Program-made: the position numbers and the translations under genes
Assembly: GCA_015064255.1 (NCBI GenBank)
Contig: SVSP01000016.1
Span: forward strand, 1-56,835
Direction of reading: 5' to 3'
Length of the DNA stretch: 56,835 bases
Origin: Oscillospiraceae bacterium
GTDB lineage: Bacteria; Bacillota; Clostridia; Oscillospirales; CAG-272
Notes under the pieces: generated by a model
The model's input: only the letters and a program-made list of their open reading frames with translations
Databases searched by the model: none
Told to the model about the DNA's origin: nothing
Part shown: piece after piece, positions 25,489 to 33,774 of the stretch
Position numbering within the stretch: position 1 is the stretch's first letter
How the letters are laid out: every line of letters starts with the position of its first letter

Positions 25489-26351
25489 TATTTATCACCT
25501 CCGCCGTAAGCCGAAAGCAGAGCGTCAAGTGCCTCGTCAACCGTATATATATCCCTCGAAACAGAGATCCCCATATCCGAGAGGCGTCTTGCAAGGCGCG
25601 TTATCTGCGGAAGCTCAAGTCCGATAGCGCGAAGCTCTTTTTCCTTTGCAAAGACTTCCTGCTTTGTTCCCTGCATTATTACTTTTCCGTTTTCGAAAAC
25701 GATAAGATCATCTGCATATCTTGCCATATCTTCCATCGAATGACTGACTATGACCATAGTTGTTCCGGTAGCATTTCTGTAATTTTCAAGTCCTCCGAAT
25801 ATTTCTCTGCGTCCTATCGGGTCAAGTCCCGACGCAGGCTCGTCAAGGACCAAAATATCGGGCTTCATTGCGAGTATTCCCGCAATAGCAACTCTTCTTT
25901 TTTGTCCTCCCGATATATCAAAAGGCGATTTTTCAAGTATTTCCTCGCTAAGACCGACAAAAGCCGCAGCTTCCTTGACTCTTGTTTCGATTTCCTCGTC
26001 CGAAAGTCCCATATTTTTGGGTCCGAAGGCTATATCTTTTCTCACCGTATCCTCAAAAAGCTGATATTCGGGATACTGAAAGACAAGTCCTACGCGGAAT
26101 GCAGCTTCCCTGCGAAGCTTTTTGTTTGAATATATATCGTCCTCACCCACGATTATCTTGCCTATATCGGGCTTCACAAGACCGTTGAGCATCTGAAGCA
26201 AGGTCGATTTCCCCGAGCCGGTATGACCGATTATTCCGGTCAGCTTCCCTTTTTCTATATTCAGCGAAACGTTATCAAGGGCTACCACGCGGAATGGTGT
26301 ACCCTCGCCGTAAACGTACGTAACGTTTTGAACAGTTATCGCATTTTGCAT
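25488..26351 (-). CDS. ecfA2: ECF transporter ATP-binding subunit EcfA2
   Basis: The second ATPase of the ECF energising module. It has Walker A IGHTGSGKSTLL, Q-loop VFQYPEYQLFEDTV, signature ISGGQKRRVAIAG, Walker B ILVLDEPASGLDP and the switch His in IVSHSMEDMARYAD. The C-terminal extension carries the dimer contact of EcfA proteins. It is 287 residues and lies 42 nt behind ecfA1. Confidence 0.95.
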   Translation of the reverse strand: MQNAITVQNVTYVYGEGTPFRVVALDNVSLNIEKGKLTGIIGHTGSGKSTLLQMLNGLVKPDIGKIIVGEDDIYSNKKLRREAAFRVGLVFQYPEYQLFEDTVRKDIAFGPKNMGLSDEEIETRVKEAAAFVGLSEEILEKSPFDISGGQKRRVAIAGILAMKPDILVLDEPASGLDPIGRREIFGGLENYRNATGTTMVIVSHSMEDMARYADDLIVFENGKVIMQGTKQEVFAKEKELRAIGLELPQITRLARRLSDMGISVSRDIYTVDEALDALLSAYGGGDK

Positions 26352-26393
26352 TTTACTTCTTTTTCTCCAAATATTAAATATTATTTTACTGTC

Positions 26394-27254
26394 TTACTTT
26401 TTTCTTGACACAAGAGCCTCTTGTATAGCCTTCGCACAACTTTCCTCACCGATTATTCCAAGCGGAATATCAAATCCCCTTTCGGCAAGGCGTGCGCACA
26501 GCTCTGTTGCCTGCGGTGCTTCAAGTCCGAGCTCTGTTATCGTTTTTATGTCCGAAAATACTTCCTTCGGGCTTCCCTCAAGGCGAATACCTATCTCGTC
26601 AAGCACGATTATACGGTCTGCAAGTTCTGCTTCGTCCATATTATGTGTTATGTGTATTATCGTTTTACCGCGCTCTTTATTTAATTTCTGCATTACTTCG
26701 CATATTTCTGCACGGCCGTGCGGATCAAGCATAGAGGTCGACTCGTCAAAGATTATACATTCGGGGTCCATAGCAAGCACACCCGCGATAGCTATTCTCT
26801 GCTTCTGACCGCCCGAGAGCTTATGCGGTGCGTGGCGCGCATACTGACTCATATCTACGGTCGCGAGTGCTTCATCTACTCTTCTGCGTATTTCCGAGCT
26901 CTCAATTCCGAGATTTTCAGGTCCGAAAGCAACGTCCTCTTCAACGATGGTTGCAAATATCTGGTTGTCGGGATTTTGGAATACCATTCCTATCTTTCTC
27001 CGCACCTTGAGCATAAGCTCTTCGCACACGTCCTCGGTGATATTTATACCGTCAATAAATATTTGACCTTCGCTTGGCACGAGTATCATATTGAGCAGCT
27101 TGGCAAGTGTTGACTTTCCCGAGCCGTTACGCCCGAGCACTGCAACAAACTCTCCTTTTTCTATCGACAGGCTGACATTATCGAGTACTGTCTTACCCTC
27201 CTGCGAGTCTTCCTCGTATGAAAAGCTTACGTTTTTAACTTCTATATATGACAT
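26394..27254 (-). CDS. ecfA1: ECF transporter ATP-binding subunit EcfA1
   Basis: The first ATPase of the ECF module: Walker A LGRNGSGKSTLAKLL, Q-loop VFQNPDNQIFATIV, signature LSGGQKQRIAIAG, Walker B CIIFDESTSMLDP and switch His in HITHNMDEAELAD. The Walker B is DES where most EcfA1 proteins have DEA or DEP. The start at ATG 27254 follows AGAAGGA. It is 28 nt behind the CPBP gene, so that gene may head the transcript. Confidence 0.95.
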   Translation of the reverse strand: MSYIEVKNVSFSYEEDSQEGKTVLDNVSLSIEKGEFVAVLGRNGSGKSTLAKLLNMILVPSEGQIFIDGINITEDVCEELMLKVRRKIGMVFQNPDNQIFATIVEEDVAFGPENLGIESSEIRRRVDEALATVDMSQYARHAPHKLSGGQKQRIAIAGVLAMDPECIIFDESTSMLDPHGRAEICEVMQKLNKERGKTIIHITHNMDEAELADRIIVLDEIGIRLEGSPKEVFSDIKTITELGLEAPQATELCARLAERGFDIPLGIIGEESCAKAIQEALVSRKK

Positions 27255-27282
27255 AAAAAATTCCTTCTAAAATTTAATACAC

Positions 27283-28389
27283 TTACAAGCTGTAATAAAA
27301 CTCCACGAGAGTGGTACAAACGAACAAAATAAATCCTGCGCTCAAAAACACAAGTGAAAACGTTTTTTCACCCGGCATCGGCGGATCTGCCTTAAGAACT
27401 CCAGCCTTATAGCGTTTTCTGTCCTTTATAAGGAAAATAAGACCTATAACGGCAAGCACAAAAAACGTGACCGCGTGCAGTGCATAGAAAATTATCGGCA
27501 AAATATGATCCAAAGCGAACTCCGAAATAGCTTCTATATATTTATCATAATCCGCTATCGCCTGTATAGCATCAAGACGCTCCGTATCCACAAACGAGAA
27601 TATAAGTGTGGGAACAACCCCGCCGTATATATTTATGACCGAGTGCATCAGTATCGTATGGATTATCTTTCCCGTCCTGCAATAGATATATCCGAGAAGC
27701 ATTCCGAGAAGAGTTGCGTAAAAGAACTGCGAAAAGTTGCCGTGGAAAAATCCGAACGCCACACCCGAAAAGATCATAGCGGGCATATATCCGAAGCGTT
27801 TGATTCTGTCTATTATGACCTTTCTGAAAACTATTTCCTCGAATATCGGAGCAATTACCGCTACGTAAAGTATCGTTGCAATCGACGCATCACGGTTAAA
27901 CATATCGCTGAAAGACTGCGACGGCATCTCACGCAGAAAATATTTGAAAAAGGTGAAAAATCCCGTAAAGACCGTACCTATTATATTACCGGCATACATA
28001 AGGAAAGCTGCGCTTACGAACAATCTTACGAAAGTCCTTGTATTCATTTTATTTTCTGTCTGCAGGTCGGAATTATCCTTCGGAAGTCCTTTTATAAACA
28101 GATATGCAAGCGGAAATGATATCACGTACATAATAACAAAATTAAGAGTATATGCTATCCACGCGTTTGCAAAAAGCTCATGCGGAATGAGCTTTTTCAG
28201 CACAAACGATGCCGTAAATATCAATGCCACCGCGATAAAAAGCGCGAAAGAAATACTGCCAAACGCATTTTTTGCCGTTTTAATATCGAATTTTTCTTTC
28301 TCGGGTTGAATTTCGCAAACATTACAGTTATCACAGTTATCACAATTATCACCGTAATTTTCCACGTTATCAAACTCGTTTGTATTCAT
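27283..28389 (-). CDS. CPBP-family intramembrane metalloprotease with an N-terminal Cys-rich motif
   Basis: ATG 28389 follows AGGAAAGGAG; an upstream in-frame GTG overlaps that site and is rejected. The 368-residue protein has about eight hydrophobic helices and the CPBP/ABI (Rce1-like) motifs APIFEEIVFRKVI (EExxxR), FGFFHGNFSQF (FxxxH) and HTILMHSVINIYGG (HxxxN), which bind the catalytic metal within the membrane. Before the first helix lies CDNCDNCNVCE with Cys16, 19, 22 and 25 at a strict three-residue period, coded by near-perfect 9-nt repeats. Such proteins cleave prenylated or peptide substrates or give bacteriocin self-protection; no bacteriocin genes are nearby. Confidence 0.88.
   Translation of the reverse strand: MNTNEFDNVENYGDNCDNCDNCNVCEIQPEKEKFDIKTAKNAFGSISFALFIAVALIFTASFVLKKLIPHELFANAWIAYTLNFVIMYVISFPLAYLFIKGLPKDNSDLQTENKMNTRTFVRLFVSAAFLMYAGNIIGTVFTGFFTFFKYFLREMPSQSFSDMFNRDASIATILYVAVIAPIFEEIVFRKVIIDRIKRFGYMPAMIFSGVAFGFFHGNFSQFFYATLLGMLLGYIYCRTGKIIHTILMHSVINIYGGVVPTLIFSFVDTERLDAIQAIADYDKYIEAISEFALDHILPIIFYALHAVTFFVLAVIGLIFLIKDRKRYKAGVLKADPPMPGEKTFSLVFLSAGFILFVCTTLVEFYYSL
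28315..28350. repeat. 9-nt tandem repeats coding for CxxCxxCxxC
   Basis: ACAGTTATC and close variants recur with Cys codons at 28342-28344, 28333-28335, 28324-28326 and 28315-28317. They lie in the 5' part of the CPBP gene. Confidence 0.8.
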
Positions 28390-28437
28390 AAAGCACGCTC
28401 CTTTCCTCACGCTGTTTTTATTTTATATTATTTTATA

Positions 28438-29316
28438 TCAGTCCTTCGACGCCACCCAGCGCGCCGCCGCTCCGCAAGGAAGATTTACACCCGATGCGCT
28501 TATTGGAAGTCCTACCTCATCAGCATCAACGTGTCCGCCGAAGCGATTCTTTACCGCAAGCGAGAGCACACAGCCCATCGTAGACGCCGAAAGTCCCGTT
28601 GTATATGAGTTTACAAGCACGAAAAGCGGTTTATCCGATATAAGTCCCGAGCATAGCTGTACGAATTCGTAGATATTATCTTCCAGCTTCCAAAGCTCCC
28701 CACTTGGACCTCTTCCGTATGACGGCGGATCCATTATTATCGCATCGTATTTATTTCCGCGTCTTATCTCGCGCTCAACAAACTTACGGCAGTCGTCTAC
28801 TATATATCTTATCGGAGCGTCTGCAAGTCCCGAAAGAGCCGCGTTTTCCTTTGCCTGCTCCACCATACCTCGCGACGCGTCAACGTGGCATACCGATGCC
28901 CCTGCCGCCGCCGCGGCTACGCTCGCTCCGCCCGTATATGCGAAGAGATTGAGCAGCTTTATCTTTCTTCCCGAATTTTTTATAAGATTATAGCTCCACT
29001 CCCAGTTAACCGCCTGCTCGGGGAAAATTCCCGTATGCTTGAAGCCCGTCGGGCGCACTACGAATTTCAGTCCGAGATTCTGATACTCTATCTGCCACTT
29101 ATCGGGCATCTTCGAGTTATCGTCCCACGCACCTCCGCCACTCTTTGAGCGCGTATATTTCGCATCCGCTTTTCTCCAGAGCGCGTCCGATGCGCATCCC
29201 TTCCATATTACCTGCGGGTCGGGACGCACCAAACTGTAATTTCCCCATCTTTCGAGCCTCTTTCCGCTGTCTGCATCAATCAGCTCATAATCTTTCCATT
29301 TATCTGCTATATACAT
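28438..29316 (-). CDS. Class I SAM-dependent methyltransferase, RlmI/RlmK-like
   Basis: A 292-residue methyltransferase resembling the catalytic half of rRNA m5C/m7G methyltransferases RlmI/RlmK (COG1092). It shows motif I LLNLFAYTGGASVAAAAAGA, an acidic ligand in VCHVDASRGMVEQAKENA, the segment IRYIVDDCRKFV, motif IV IIMDPPSYGRG and FVLVNSYTTGLS. The N-terminal stretch (ELIDADSGKRLERWG, FGI-like GFKHTGIFPEQ) replaces the PUA domain of RlmI. ATG 29316 follows AGAAAGGA. Its leader contains copy 2 of the structured repeat, 18 nt before the start. I saw no good promoter between ruvB and this gene. Confidence 0.88.
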   Translation of the reverse strand: MYIADKWKDYELIDADSGKRLERWGNYSLVRPDPQVIWKGCASDALWRKADAKYTRSKSGGGAWDDNSKMPDKWQIEYQNLGLKFVVRPTGFKHTGIFPEQAVNWEWSYNLIKNSGRKIKLLNLFAYTGGASVAAAAAGASVCHVDASRGMVEQAKENAALSGLADAPIRYIVDDCRKFVEREIRRGNKYDAIIMDPPSYGRGPSGELWKLEDNIYEFVQLCSGLISDKPLFVLVNSYTTGLSASTMGCVLSLAVKNRFGGHVDADEVGLPISASGVNLPCGAAARWVASKD

Positions 29317-29333
29317 TTTAATATTCCTTTCTC

Positions 29334-29508
29334 CCAGGGACTCTGTCCCTGGACCCTGCTTAGAAACTTTTTAGGAAAAGTTTCTAAGAACTTCAAAAAC
29401 TTTTCTTAAAAAGAAAAAGTAAAAATGGAGGGGCAGTTTGCGGTTTTCGCGAAGCGAAAAGTAGGATGACCGTCCGACAGCAAAACTGCCAAGCGATGCG
29501 AAGCATCG
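29334..29508. repeat. Structured dispersed repeat, copy 2
   Basis: Same order of hairpins as 5945-6122, with altered but still paired bases. A: CCAGGGAC-TCT-GTCCCTGG (29334-29352). B: CTTAGAAACTTTT-TAGG-AAAAGTTTCTAAG (29359-29388). Closing stem GGCAGTTT (29432-29439) with AAACTGCC (29483-29490). C: TTTTCGC-GAA-GCGAAAA (29444-29460). E: CGATGC-GAA-GCATCG (29494-29508). Hairpin D is degraded. Stem A differs from copy 1 by two compensatory pairs and stem E by one. Confidence 0.8.
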
Positions 29509-29515
29509 GTTTGGA

Positions 29516-29644
29516 CTCTGCCCTAAGAACCTGCTTAGAAACTTTTCTAAAAACTAATAAAAATTCTTTTTCAGTAAAGTTTTTGGGATTCTCAAACCCT
29601 TTTTACAAAAAGGGTTTGAGTGGGGTCATAGGGGTGAAACCCCT
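29516..29644. repeat. Degenerate repeat pieces and hairpins downstream of ruvB
   Basis: A half hairpin B (CTGCTTAGAAACTTTT) is followed by an inverted piece (TTTTTCAGTAAAGTTTTTGGGA). Then come the 14-bp stem CTCAAACCCTTTTT-AC-AAAAAGGGTTTGAG (29591-29620) and AGGGGT-GAA-ACCCCT (29630-29644), which overlaps the ruvB stop codon. No T-tract follows the larger stem on the minus strand, so its role as the ruvCAB terminator is only possible. Confidence 0.6.
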
Positions 29645-30707
29645 AAATAATACTCGTTTGTGTATTCTGTCCGCCGAAGGGAATGCCGAGGTGGTCGTAT
29701 GCGAGCTTAGTTACACAGCGTCCGCGGGGGGTACGGCTTAAAAATCCTATCTGCATAAGATAAGGCTCGTAAACGTCCTCTATGGTTACGGCTTCTTCGC
29801 CGATAGTTGCGGCGAGGGTATCAAGACCGACGGGACCGCCGTTGTAATACTTGATTATTGATTCAAGCATACGTCTGTCAACGTTGTCAAGACCAAGGTG
29901 GTCGATCTCAAGTGCTTCAAGAGCGATCTTGGCGATCTTTCCGTCGATGACGCCGTTTCCTTTGATCTGTGCAAAGTCGCGTGTTCTTTTAAGAAGCCTG
30001 TTTGCAATTCTCGGTGTGCCGCGGGAGCAGGAAGCTATCTGATATGCTCCGCTTTCGTCGATATCAAATCCGAGGATCTTCGCGCTTCTCGTAACTATCG
30101 TCGCAAGCTCTTCGGGTGTATAAAGCTCAAGCTTGAAAAGCACACCGAAACGGTCGCGAAGAGGAGTTGAGAGCTGTCCTGCGCGGGTAGTTGCGCCGAT
30201 GAGAGTAAACTTCGGAAGCTTCATTCTGAACGAACGTGCGGCAGGTCCTTTTCCTATTATAATATCTATTTCATAGTCTTCCATCGCGGGGTAAAGTATC
30301 TCCTCGACGGTACGCGCAAGACGGTGTATCTCGTCGATGAAAAGAATATCATTATCGCTGAGATTTGTCAGAAGCGCAACGAGATCACCCGGCTTTTCAA
30401 TAGCGGGACCCGAGGTTATTCTGATATTTACGTTCATCTCGTTTGCGATTATTCCCGAAAGAGTGGTCTTACCGAGTCCGGGAGGTCCGTAAAGGAGAAC
30501 GTGGTCGAGCATTTCGCCTCTCTGTTTTGCCGCTTCTATATATATTTTAAGGTTTTCCTTTACCTTGCTCTGACCGATATAATCATCAAGGTGCTTCGGT
30601 CGGAGGGTAACCTCGGTATCGACGTCATTTTCCGAATATTCAGCGTCAAGTATCCGATTTTCAAATTCAAAATCTTCGCTGTTTTCGTACTCGTAATCTA
30701 TTGCCAT
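29643..30707 (-). CDS. ruvB: Holliday junction branch-migration ATPase RuvB
   Basis: RuvB is the hexameric motor that drives branch migration with RuvA. ATG 30707 follows AAAGGAAG; a GTG one codon upstream is equally open. The 354-residue protein has the RuvB N-terminus [20 protein letters not shown], Walker [12 protein letters not shown], Walker [11 protein letters not shown], sensor 1 [20 protein letters not shown] and the winged-helix end [14 protein letters not shown]. An acidic N-terminal extension of about 30 residues ([14 protein letters not shown]) is longer than in most RuvB. It is third in ruvC-ruvA-ruvB. Confidence 0.97.
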   Translation of the reverse strand: MAIDYEYENSEDFEFENRILDAEYSENDVDTEVTLRPKHLDDYIGQSKVKENLKIYIEAAKQRGEMLDHVLLYGPPGLGKTTLSGIIANEMNVNIRITSGPAIEKPGDLVALLTNLSDNDILFIDEIHRLARTVEEILYPAMEDYEIDIIIGKGPAARSFRMKLPKFTLIGATTRAGQLSTPLRDRFGVLFKLELYTPEELATIVTRSAKILGFDIDESGAYQIASCSRGTPRIANRLLKRTRDFAQIKGNGVIDGKIAKIALEALEIDHLGLDNVDRRMLESIIKYYNGGPVGLDTLAATIGEEAVTIEDVYEPYLMQIGFLSRTPRGRCVTKLAYDHLGIPFGGQNTQTSII

Positions 30708-30753
30708 CACACGAACTTCCTTTCGCTTTTATTCCATCTTTATTCCATCACGT

Positions 30754-31362
30754 TTATTTCATAAGATTGCGTAGCGCAAGTCTTATTATCTCCTGATCGT
30801 CAAGGCTCTTGTCAACGCCTTTGAGAGCATATGCTATTTCACTTCTCGAATATCCGAGAACGGTGAGAGCCGCCTCTACGTCGGCAAGCTTGGAATCGGA
30901 CGAAACAGCCGAAGAGGCAGTATCACTATCAGATATATCCGCGCCTTCGCCTGCGAGCTTGCCTGCGCTGTCTTTAAGCTCAAGCACAACTCTCGCGGCT
31001 GTCTTTGCGCCGACACCCTGAGCTTTTGAGATTTCTTTTGCATTTCCCGTGGATATCGCAAGCGAGAGCTTTTCGGGAGTCAGCACCGAAAGTATCGCAA
31101 TAGCCGCTTTGGGACCGACACCCGACACAGAAATCAGCATCGTGAACGCAAGATGCTCTTCCTCGGTGAAAAATCCGTAAAGCTCCTGCGCGTCCTCACG
31201 TACAGAAAAGTATGTATAAAGCTTGACCTTTGTTCCGTCCTTGCCCGCAAGCTTTGACAGAGTATTTGCGCTTATCGTAAGCTTATATCCGACACCTGAG
31301 CAGTCTATAACAGCCATCGTAGGTGTGCAGAGAGCAAGAATTCCCGAAATATAGTAATACAT
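30754..31362 (-). CDS. ruvA: Holliday junction DNA-binding protein RuvA
   Basis: RuvA binds four-way junctions and loads RuvB. The 202-residue protein has the OB-fold domain I (MYYYISGILALCTPTMAVID, CSGVGYKLTIS), the two helix-hairpin-helix segments LISVSGVGPKAAIAILSVL and AQGVGAKTAARVVLELKD, a Ser/Asp-rich flexible linker and domain III (DVEAALTVLGYSRSEIAYAL), which contacts RuvB. ATG 31362 follows CGGAGA. It lies 20 nt behind ruvC. Confidence 0.97.
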   Translation of the reverse strand: MYYYISGILALCTPTMAVIDCSGVGYKLTISANTLSKLAGKDGTKVKLYTYFSVREDAQELYGFFTEEEHLAFTMLISVSGVGPKAAIAILSVLTPEKLSLAISTGNAKEISKAQGVGAKTAARVVLELKDSAGKLAGEGADISDSDTASSAVSSDSKLADVEAALTVLGYSRSEIAYALKGVDKSLDDQEIIRLALRNLMK

Positions 31363-31382
31363 AATTATATTCTCCGTTTAAG

Positions 31383-31883
31383 TTATTTTAAATTATAGAA
31401 CTGCTTTACCGCCGAGCCGCTTGTATGCGCGTGGCATATTGCCGCGGCGAGAGCATCGCTGGTGTCGTCGAGCTTCGGAGCATCTTTGAGGTTCAAAATA
31501 GTTCTGACCATCAGCATTACCTGTGCTTTTTCGGCTTTTCCGTATCCTACGACCGACTGTTTTATCTGAAGAGGGGTATATTCGTTTATTTTAAGACCGT
31601 GCTCGGCTGCAGTAAGAAGTATAACGCCGCGTGCCTCTGCGACTGCTATCGCGGTTGTGGTATTGCTGTTGAAAAAGAGCTCTTCGACCACGAATTCGTC
31701 GGGCGAAAACTTTTCTATTATTTCGGAAAGCCTCTCGTGAATCGTTTTGAGTCTTTCCTCGACGGGTGTATGTGCGGGAGTTCTGATAGCACCGTAGGCA
31801 AGCGCGCGGAATCTTGAATTTGTATATTCTATCACACCGTAGCCGACTATTGCTATGCCCGGGTCTATGCCGAGAATTATCAA
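31383..31883 (-). CDS. ruvC: Crossover junction endodeoxyribonuclease RuvC
   Basis: RuvC resolves Holliday junctions by paired nicks. The start is TTG 31883 behind a strong AGGGAGGT. The 166-residue protein shows the four acidic catalytic positions: Asp7 in ILGIDPGIAIVGYG, Glu67/68 in FVVEELFF, and Asp140 and Asp143 in KLDDTSDALAAAICHAH. It is the first gene of the ruv operon, with a consensus promoter at 31957-31985. Confidence 0.96.
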   Translation of the reverse strand: MIILGIDPGIAIVGYGVIEYTNSRFRALAYGAIRTPAHTPVEERLKTIHERLSEIIEKFSPDEFVVEELFFNSNTTTAIAVAEARGVILLTAAEHGLKINEYTPLQIKQSVVGYGKAEKAQVMLMVRTILNLKDAPKLDDTSDALAAAICHAHTSGSAVKQFYNLK

Positions 31884-31956
31884 GAAAAGACCTCCCTTTT
31901 TGCGTTTTTTCGCTCAGATCAAAGATTAAAGGATAAATACCCACATTAATCATTTT

Positions 31957-31985
31957 ATTATAGCACAAGCATACCCGTATGTCAA
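31957..31985 (-). promoter_or_regulatory. Sigma-A promoter of ruvCAB
   Basis: Minus strand -35 TTGACA (31980-31985), 17-nt spacer, -10 TATAAT (31957-31962), a perfect consensus. I see no SOS box overlapping it. The stretch 31986-32097 between the two divergent promoters is A+T-rich with no other signal seen. Confidence 0.85.
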
Positions 31986-32097
31986 AGGTTTTTTGTAAAT
32001 TTTTACACGTGATCTAATATTAATGTAAAAAAGTCAAAATGTAATTTTTAATAAAAAGCGAACAAAAAATGAATATTTTTATGTGCAATACGCCGAA

Positions 32098-32167
32098 GTT
32101 AACAATTTGTCAATAATTTATTCATCAAACCATTGACAAGTACACAAATTTGTGATAAATTGTTAAC
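32098..32167 (+). promoter_or_regulatory. Promoter with nested palindromes upstream of the CHAT-like gene
   Basis: -35 TTGACA (32133-32138), 17-nt spacer, -10 TAAATT (32156-32161). Three inverted repeats are nested here. GTTAACAATTT (32098-32108) pairs with AAATTGTTAAC (32157-32167) and frames the promoter. TTGTCAAT (32107-32114) pairs with ATTGACAA (32132-32139) across the -35. CACAAATTTGTG (32143-32154) is a perfect palindrome filling the spacer. Such crowding suggests tight control by one or more repressors. No regulator gene is adjacent. Confidence 0.8.
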
Positions 32168-32180
32168 ATAAACAACACAA

Positions 32181-32339
32181 AGGAGGTTTGATATTATACC
32201 TACGAAACATAGAAATCTTTTCAGAACTTCGCCGTGTTCTTCGTGGAAACAAAAGCCAAAACTTAACAGGATAAGCGCAGAAGTCGAAATTTATCGGCAG
32301 ACGGCTTATGCGCTTTGGTTTATTTCTGTCGGAAAATAA
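32181..32339 (+). other. Long leader with an orphan Shine-Dalgarno and an open frame lacking a standard start
   Basis: AAAGGAGG (32179-32186) is the best ribosome site of this region, but no ATG, GTG or well-spaced TTG follows. A 48-codon frame opens with ATT at 32193 (6 nt away) and stops at TAA 32337-32339. It contains RISAEVEIYRQTAYALWFIS. In another frame LRRVLRGNKSQNLTG ends at a stop. It may be the remnant of a regulator, a leader peptide with a rare start, or a mRNA-stabilising site. An AAGCGCA...TGCGCTT pairing is also possible. Confidence 0.35.
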
Positions 32340-32360
32340 AATACGAAAGGACAAATAAAT

Positions 32361-33749
32361 ATGAAAATACAAAAAATACTCTCATTATTGTTGTTGATAT
32401 CTATGTTTGTATCTTTTTCAAATCTGCTTGTGTTTGCAGATTTAGGACCTGCCAACTATCCCAAAACATGGGTAAACATAGGAGAAACTATACAGCTTTC
32501 CGTTCCTTCTGGTTTTGCCAGCGTCACTTGGAGCAGTAGTAATACTTCCATAGCAGAAGTAAAAAGCTACACAGGTGAAGTTACTGGAATATCACGCGGT
32601 TCTGTTACTATAACTGCAAATTGTAGATATGCAAACGGTAGCGAGGATACCTATACAACCAATATAAACGTATACGATAGTCGCGGAGTTGTCGACGGAG
32701 CAGAATACTGTATATTGAACATAAAATATGATACTGTACTGTCACTCGCGAACTCATCAACAAACAACAACACAGATATAAACTTGTCTACGCGATCTTG
32801 GGCTTCAACCAAACAATGGAAACTTACACAACAATCAACAGGGCTATACACTATAGCAAGTGTTCTCACTCCAACCACAAAAGGTATGTGTGTTAACTCA
32901 GTTGCAAACGATGTATATTTGTACACGTTAGGCTCAACTAAAACTAATTTTGAAATAATAAGAAGTGATGAAAGCGACTACCAGGGATTATATCTTATAT
33001 CTTATGGTTCAAGGTACCTCGCTTCGTCTTCGACCGACACGGTTTATCTTACAGGTATACTTGACGAAAATTGTTATTGGTCGTTCTCAAGAGCAGACAA
33101 AGGCAGTGCAAGCTTATTTTCATTTGATTACTCAGACTCAAACGGCAACAATTTTGATACTAGCGAACACAATTCGATTTTTGCAGACAAATTAATAACA
33201 GCTGGCTACAGAGCTACTGCATACAAGAATCAGAACTCGTTAGCAGGAAAGAATGCTTTAATCGCAGATGATGTATTCATTTTCAGCGGTCACTATTCGG
33301 GCAGTGGTAATAGCAATGGTAGCCTATACTTCTACAACAGTAGCGGAACCGAAGCAGGAAGAATAGTTGCAAGTAGTTCGCTTGCCGGCACATATAGCAA
33401 CCGATATTCTGTTCCAGATCTGAGTTCAAACGGAAGTAATGCGCTGGCATCACTCAGATGCGTACTCTATTTAGCGTGTAACACAGCTACCGATTACGGA
33501 AACGCCAACTTGGCAGAGGCAACGTATAACGAAGGTGCACATATGGTTCTCGGTACCACATCAGTAGTACAATGTAATGATACTAACAATTTTCTCGACG
33601 GCTTTTTAGACGGTGTATCTTCAGGTAGCGATTTATTCCACTGTATTATTATGGGACTAGATAGATCTGCCAGAACAAACCCTGTTGACGGATATCCTAT
33701 GTATTATCCTACCGTATATTTTGGGGATATCGATCAATATTTAAGTTAA
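32361..33749 (+). CDS. Secreted Ig-like (BIG2) / ricin-B-like protein with a C-terminal clan-CD (CHAT/caspase-like) putative peptidase domain
   Basis: ATG 32361 follows GAAAGGA. The 462-residue product starts with a signal peptide (MKIQKILSLLLLISMF, cleavage near LLVFA). A BIG2-type Ig domain spans about residues 30-112 (IGETIQLSVP, VTWSSSNTSIAEV, GEVTGISRGSVTIT). A beta-trefoil-like segment spans about 115-245 (AEYCILNIKYDTVLSL, STKQWKLTQQ). The C-terminal domain matches the clan-CD layout: ADDVFIFSGHYSGSG with His311, then LRCVLYLACNTATDYG with Cys373 after a beta strand, then ATYNEGAHMVLGTTSVV and FLDGFLDG. This is the order seen in CHAT domains (GHG...LSACET...GA..VV). Catalysis is inferred. 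The gene is A+T-rich with codon use unlike its neighbours, suggesting transfer. A lipoprotein gene follows after 25 nt. Confidence 0.72.
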   Translation: MKIQKILSLLLLISMFVSFSNLLVFADLGPANYPKTWVNIGETIQLSVPSGFASVTWSSSNTSIAEVKSYTGEVTGISRGSVTITANCRYANGSEDTYTTNINVYDSRGVVDGAEYCILNIKYDTVLSLANSSTNNNTDINLSTRSWASTKQWKLTQQSTGLYTIASVLTPTTKGMCVNSVANDVYLYTLGSTKTNFEIIRSDESDYQGLYLISYGSRYLASSSTDTVYLTGILDENCYWSFSRADKGSASLFSFDYSDSNGNNFDTSEHNSIFADKLITAGYRATAYKNQNSLAGKNALIADDVFIFSGHYSGSGNSNGSLYFYNSSGTEAGRIVASSSLAGTYSNRYSVPDLSSNGSNALASLRCVLYLACNTATDYGNANLAEATYNEGAHMVLGTTSVVQCNDTNNFLDGFLDGVSSGSDLFHCIIMGLDRSARTNPVDGYPMYYPTVYFGDIDQYLS

Positions 33750-33774
33750 TTTAGAAGAATAAAGGAGCCAACCG

